From: Streptomycetaceae bacterium
GTDB lineage: Bacteria; Actinomycetota; Actinomycetes; Nanopelagicales; Nanopelagicaceae
Direction: 5' to 3'
Assembly: GCA_007280125.1 (NCBI GenBank)
Contig: QYPT01000012.1
Location: forward strand, 1-34,532
Length of the DNA stretch: 34,532 nt
The notes beneath the pieces were generated by a model. It did not search any database, was not told where the DNA came from, and worked only from the letters and a program-made list of their open reading frames with translations. Both the position numbers and the translations under genes were made by a program. Each line of letters starts with the position of its first letter. Positions within the stretch are counted from its first letter, which is position 1. Positions 30,101-34,532 of this stretch are shown in pieces.

Positions 30101-30568
30101 TTACGAAGCGGCAATAACCTTTTCGATCTGACCTGAATGATCCTTAGGGTGATTTGTGTAGCCCTTAAGCCAGCGAGCAATTGTGTACTCGCCTGCTTCT
30201 GAATGAACGCCATGTCGATCAAGATCTGCCAGAGACAATCTCTTAATGATGTCTAACGATCCTGCGCGAACGGCTTTATAGACGGCTAATGAATTCTCAA
30301 TCGGTAATTCGGTGTATCCCAAAATGGCACTCTCAGACCAAGCACCCTCGTCATATCCTTGAATAGATGAACCGAGAGGTTCGGCAACGAGGCGACGAAG
30401 TCGTGCATAGGACTGCGCCTCACTATCGGCGAGGTGGTGAATTACTTGGCGTGGAGTCCACTCCCCCGGCATGCTCTTATCAAAATCGGCGGGTGAAAGT
30501 TTTGCAACGAGGTCGGTGAAATATTTAGTAGCGGCTTCGTATTCATTTGCATAATCAATGATTTCCAT
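30101..30568 (-). CDS. DinB-like (YfiT/BstA-type) four-helix putative metal-dependent protein
   Basis: 155 aa; PGEWTPRQVIHHLADSEAQSYARLR and C-terminal NHPKDHSGQIEKV His motifs. Confidence 0.82.
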   Translation of the reverse strand: MEIIDYANEYEAATKYFTDLVAKLSPADFDKSMPGEWTPRQVIHHLADSEAQSYARLRRLVAEPLGSSIQGYDEGAWSESAILGYTELPIENSLAVYKAVRAGSLDIIKRLSLADLDRHGVHSEAGEYTIARWLKGYTNHPKDHSGQIEKVIAAS

Positions 30569-30606
30569 GCGGTAACTCTATGAGAAAAATAGAGAATTAT
30601 CCTGCG

Positions 30607-30679
30607 TAGCCCCGAAGGGATTCGAACCCTCGTAGCTGGCTTGAGAAGCCAGAGTCCTAGGCCGCTAGACGACGGGGCC
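30607..30679 (-). tRNA. tRNA-Glu(CTC)
   Basis: Minus strand ggccccgTCGTCTAGCGGCCTAGGACTCTGGCttCTCaaGCCAG...GGTTCGAATCC..cggggct; anticodon stem CTGGC/GCCAG, loop TTCTCAA. Confidence 0.93.
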
Positions 30680-30777
30680 CTAGTGAATTGCATGCCCCTT
30701 TAGAGCACGGTGAATCATAAGCCCCACAACTGCTTGAAACCAAAAGAGCTCAGCACTGCCCCTGACGCCGAGCGCAA

Positions 30778-31062
30778 CTACATAGGCATTGTTTCGAAAA
30801 CCCTGACGCCAGCCTTATTTGGACAGCCCTTTGCAAGTGCGACAGCGGCATCCATATCTAGAGCATTTATCAAGGTATATCCGCCAACAAAATCAGACCA
30901 CTCGGTGATGTCTTTTGCTCCACTCGAGGTCACAATCTTTCCTCCATTGAATTCACTGCCCATATCGGCCACATGCGGGGTTATGGCGGTAAACCAACTC
31001 ATCCATGCCTCATTGGAATCGACCTCATTGCTGGCATTGTAAATAAACATAAACTTTTTCAT
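30778..31062 (-). CDS. YCII-related domain protein
   Basis: 94 aa; MKKFMFIYNASNEV...AWMSWFTAI...DFVGGYTLINALDMDAAVALAKGCP, typical of the YCII/DGPF-like family. Confidence 0.7.
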   Translation of the reverse strand: MKKFMFIYNASNEVDSNEAWMSWFTAITPHVADMGSEFNGGKIVTSSGAKDITEWSDFVGGYTLINALDMDAAVALAKGCPNKAGVRVFETMPM

Positions 31063-31198
31063 TCTCTCTCCTTTGATTTCAGCTGCGAGCAGATCAGTTG
31101 TTGCTCGCGTCTGAATAAAGTAGGAGTTGAGAAATATCGCGTCAAGGATTACTACGAGATTTATGGGCTAAAAGCAAGAGATGAGGGGGGAACTATTG

Positions 31199-31270
31199 CT
31201 GGGGTACCAGGACTCGAACCTAGACTTACTGAACCAGAATCAGCAGGGCTGCCAATTACCCCATACCCCA
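31199..31270 (-). tRNA. tRNA-Gln(CTG)
   Basis: Minus strand TGGGGTATGGGGTAATTGGCAGCCCTGCTGATTCTGGTTCAG...GGTTCGAGTCCTGGTACCCCAG; loop TTCTGGT, complementary 7-bp acceptor TGGGGTA/TACCCCA. Confidence 0.95.
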
Positions 31271-31299
31271 ATTACGCAGGCGCAACGATACCGTAGAAA

Positions 31300-32757
31300 C
31301 TAGAGCGCGAGAGCCGCAGAAATGCGCTCCAATGATGCACTTTTGCCCAGTAATTCCATTGATTCAAATAACGGCGGAGAGACAGTGCTTCCCGTGACAG
31401 CGATCCGGACTGAACCAAAAGCAATGCGAGGCTTGAGGCCTAATTCTTCAATGAGAGATGCCCTTAGCGCGGCTTCGATAGTGTCGTGAGTCCATTGTGT
31501 CAGCGGTGTTAGCTCGGCAAGGGATCTCTTAAGTACATCCTTTGACGCAGCATCAGTGACCTTTGAAAGAGAATCAGCTTCTACGGCGAAGTTGGTTGCA
31601 AAGAGGAATTTCAACATTGCAGGTACTTCACTCAGGCGCGTGATGCGCTCTTGAATAATCGGTAGCGCTGATTTCACGAGTGCAATCTGCTCGTCAGTGC
31701 CAGTGATGACCTGGGCCCTGATCATAAATGGCAGCGCCCACGTCAAGAATTCATCAATAGTCAGTGCGCGAATTTTATCTCCGTTAATCGCTTCTAACTT
31801 CTTCATATCAAAGCGAGCAGGAGAACTATTGACACGTTCTACGGTGAAGAGCTCGGTCAATTCTTTCATCGTGATGTTCTCGCGATCATCTCCTGGTGAC
31901 CAACCAAGTAGTACTAGATAATTACAAATAGCCTCTGGCAAGAATCCAGCATCGCGGTACCAGGCAATAGAAACTTCACCATTTCGCTTGGATAACTTGG
32001 CATTGTCTTGGCCCATAACAAAAGGCAAGTGAGCAAATATTGGGTAATCCTCAAGAGCAACGCCCATTGCTTGATAGACGCGGATCTGTCGAGGAGTTGA
32101 TGAAAGTAAGTCTTCTCCGCGCAATACGTGGCTGACCTTCATCATGATGTCATCAACTGCGACTGCAAGTGTGTAGAGAGGTGATCCATCACCTCGTACT
32201 AAGACGAAGTCTGGAACAAATTTATGCTCGAACGAAACTTCACCGCGGATGGCATCGACGAATGTGGTACTTCCATCGGGCATGCGCATGCGTACAACTG
32301 CGTCGCGACCTTCTGCTCTAAATGCAGCCACCTGTTCTGGAGAAAGATCACGACACTGACCGTCATAGCCTGGTGCTTCATTGGCTGCGCGTTGTGCTTC
32401 CCGGCGCTCTTCTAATTCAACTGATGTGCAATAGCAGTGATAGGCATCGCCTTGATCGAGGAACTTCTGCGCCCAGTCTGCATAGATATCTAAGCGCTGT
32501 GACTGCAGATACGGACCATATGGACCGCCCACTTCAGGGCCCTCATCCCAATCGAGTCCGAGCCATCGCAATGTATCTAACGCTGCCGCAATGTATTCAT
32601 CAGTAACGCGAGTGGTATCGGTATCTTCAATTCTAAAGATGAACTTTCCGCCTGTGTGTCGGGCATATGCCCAATCAAAGAGTGCCGTACGAATATTTCC
32701 TACATGCAGATCACCTGTCGGTGATGGGGCAAAGCGAACGCGAATTTCTCTAGCCAT
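31300..32757 (-). CDS. gltX: Glutamyl-tRNA synthetase
   Basis: 485 aa; RFAPSPTGDLHVGNIRTALF (HIGH-type), FRIEDTDTTR, DNAKLSKRNGE (KMSKS-type). Confidence 0.97.
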   Translation of the reverse strand: MAREIRVRFAPSPTGDLHVGNIRTALFDWAYARHTGGKFIFRIEDTDTTRVTDEYIAAALDTLRWLGLDWDEGPEVGGPYGPYLQSQRLDIYADWAQKFLDQGDAYHCYCTSVELEERREAQRAANEAPGYDGQCRDLSPEQVAAFRAEGRDAVVRMRMPDGSTTFVDAIRGEVSFEHKFVPDFVLVRGDGSPLYTLAVAVDDIMMKVSHVLRGEDLLSSTPRQIRVYQAMGVALEDYPIFAHLPFVMGQDNAKLSKRNGEVSIAWYRDAGFLPEAICNYLVLLGWSPGDDRENITMKELTELFTVERVNSSPARFDMKKLEAINGDKIRALTIDEFLTWALPFMIRAQVITGTDEQIALVKSALPIIQERITRLSEVPAMLKFLFATNFAVEADSLSKVTDAASKDVLKRSLAELTPLTQWTHDTIEAALRASLIEELGLKPRIAFGSVRIAVTGSTVSPPLFESMELLGKSASLERISAALAL

Positions 32758-33547
32758 GAACGCTCACCTTATTCGTTAGTTCGCCAAGGCCTTCGATGGC
32801 CACGGTAATCGAGGAACGCTCTGGCATTGGGCCAATTCCCGCGGGTGTACCTGTCAAAATGACATCGCCCGGAAGTAAGGTCATGACTTGAGATACAAAA
32901 TTAATAATCGTAGGAATATCAAAAATCATGTCTGATAATTTTGCCGATTGTTTGATTTCCCCGTTGAGTGTTGCAGTGATCTTCTGGTCACCAGGTGTGA
33001 AATCAGTATCGATCCAAGGTCCCAGTGGACAGAATGTGTCAAAGCCCTTGGCTCTGGTCCACTGACCATCCTTTTTCTGCAGGTCTCGCGCAGTTACATC
33101 ATTTGCAACCGTGTAACCGAAAATCACATCATTGAATCGCTCTTTAGGAACATCTTTGCAAATGCGGCCGATAACAATTGCCAACTCTGCTTCATGATCA
33201 ACGCGATCACTCATTGCAGGCCAAGCGATTGTGTCCCCTGGGCCAGCCACGGATGTATTGGGTTTGAGGAAAATTACTGGCTCGCTCGGAACCTCGCCGC
33301 CCATTTCCTTGGCATGATCTGCGTAATTCTTGCCAATACATACAACTTTGCTCCGAGGCAGAACGGGAGCAAGTAAACGAACCTGCTGTAGTGGAACACT
33401 CTTGCCATTAGGAGTAATGCCCGCATAGAGCGGATCTCCTACAAGAACTGCAATCAGATTATCTTCGTTAATTAAACCAAAGAGAGGATCGCTACCTAGG
33501 CCCAGTGATGGGTCGGCTCCACCAGGAGAGAATCGAACGATGCGCAT
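32750..33547 (-). CDS. Fumarylacetoacetate hydrolase-family protein
   Basis: MRIVRFSPGGADPSLG..., VCIGKNYADHAKEMGGEVPSEPVIFLKPNTSVAGPGD, DHEAELAIVIGR, GYTVANDVTARDLQ, ILTGTPAGIG. The true start is probably the ATG at 33547, not 33649. Confidence 0.93.
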   Translation of the reverse strand: MRIVRFSPGGADPSLGLGSDPLFGLINEDNLIAVLVGDPLYAGITPNGKSVPLQQVRLLAPVLPRSKVVCIGKNYADHAKEMGGEVPSEPVIFLKPNTSVAGPGDTIAWPAMSDRVDHEAELAIVIGRICKDVPKERFNDVIFGYTVANDVTARDLQKKDGQWTRAKGFDTFCPLGPWIDTDFTPGDQKITATLNGEIKQSAKLSDMIFDIPTIINFVSQVMTLLPGDVILTGTPAGIGPMPERSSITVAIEGLGELTNKVSVHG

Positions 33548-33566
33548 CGGGCAAGGATATCGTGCC

Positions 33567-34532
33567 TTAGAGCGCGCTAATTTCACCACTTTGCGCGCTA
33601 GCAACTTCGCGAACAACCAAGACACTGCTAATCCTGCGTCTGCGACCAATTGGTCGCTCCGCAGTGATGCTCCAGCCTTGCAAACTGATGGTGCTTCCAG
33701 GGATAGGTACTCGGCCCAACTTCTTAGCCATCATTCCGCCGATGGTGTCGACATCGTGATAATCAACTTCGGCCACAGTAATCCCAAGTTCTTGCGCAAG
33801 GTCTTCGACATGAATTCCAGCTTGAGCGCGCGCCTTATCGTCGGTGAGCCATGTAAATGGCTCTTCCCCATCATCGAATTCATCTTCAATTTCTCCAACA
33901 ATCTCTTCCAAGATATCTTCGATGGTGATGATTCCAGCGGTTCCGCCATATTCATCGACAACGATCGCTAAGTGAATCTGGTCGCGCTGCATCTCTTTTA
34001 GCAACTCAGCGGCCATCTTAATTTCAGGAACAAATGTTGCAGAGCGCATGTGTTGCTCGACGCGCTCGCTTTGTTCTGAGTCGTGATGGTCAAGAGTGCG
34101 CTTTGCTAAATCCTTAACATAAGCAAGTCCAATGATGTTATCGATATCTTCACCAACAACAGGAATTCGAGAGAAACCAGACCTTAACGCCAGGGAAAGT
34201 CCTTGGCGCAGTGATTTATCTTTTTCAATCCAGACCATCTCGGTACGAGGAACCATGAGTTCGCGCACCAGAGTGTCACCTAACTCAAATACCGAGTGAA
34301 TCATTTCGTGTTCGTCAGATTCCACGAGACCGCGCTCATGTGCTTGATCCATTAGATCGCGAAGTTCGGCCTCATTCGCAAATGGTCCCTGGCGAAAGCC
34401 TTTACCAGGAGTTATCGCATTTCCAATAGCAATCAAGAGCATCGTGATAGGCACAAGGAAAGTAGCGAGGTAGAAAGCCACTACTGCGCCACTTCGCGCC
34501 CAAGAATGTGGATTCTGTTTACCCAGAGTGCG
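33567..34532 (-). CDS. CNNM/CorC-type CBS-pair transporter-associated protein, 5' truncated by the window edge
   Basis: CBS pair ([19 protein letters not shown]..., [30 protein letters not shown]) and CorC_HlyC domain. The frame stays open past the tracked start to the window end ([17 protein letters not shown]...). Confidence 0.9.
   Translation of the reverse strand, partial: RTLGKQNPHSWARSGAVVAFYLATFLVPITMLLIAIGNAITPGKGFRQGPFANEAELRDLMDQAHERGLVESDEHEMIHSVFELGDTLVRELMVPRTEMVWIEKDKSLRQGLSLALRSGFSRIPVVGEDIDNIIGLAYVKDLAKRTLDHHDSEQSERVEQHMRSATFVPEIKMAAELLKEMQRDQIHLAIVVDEYGGTAGIITIEDILEEIVGEIEDEFDDGEEPFTWLTDDKARAQAGIHVEDLAQELGITVAEVDYHDVDTIGGMMAKKLGRVPIPGSTISLQGWSITAERPIGRRRRISSVLVVREVASAQSGEISAL

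Overview
34.5 kb of a mid-GC actinobacterial chromosome. Conserved gene order plus a heliorhodopsin suggest a streamlined freshwater (Nanopelagicales/acI-like) lineage; this taxonomic call is inference. Nearly all genes are on the minus strand: rpsP (5' end only), ffh, glnD, glnB/K, amt, ftsY, smc, rnc, rpmF (missed by the ORF track), DUF177, a SepIVA-like coiled-coil gene, coaD, rsmD, recG, cydC, cydD, cydB, cydA, [rpmB, +], thiL, [stand-alone Lrp/AsnC RAM-domain protein, +], ddl, gpsA, plsC, hup with a Lys/Ala tandem-repeat tail, leuD, leuC, [iclR-family regulator and heliorhodopsin, +], DinB-like, tRNA-Glu, YCII-like, tRNA-Gln, gltX, FAH-family hydrolase, and a CNNM/CorC-type CBS protein cut by the window edge. 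The main point of interest is the heliorhodopsin at 29339..30100. It has the retinal Lys (K239), the Glu counterion (E105) and the family His residues, and it lies between the leuCD regulator and a DinB-like gene. Secondary signals: an IclR-type palindrome filling the spacer of the iclR promoter, with degenerate copies between leuD and hup; a GlnR-like box upstream of amt; a 22-bp imperfect palindrome upstream of cydA; a possible CTG start for rnc; and absence of fpg/mutM from its usual place between rnc and smc. No CRISPR array, transposon, prophage or frameshifted pseudogene was seen.
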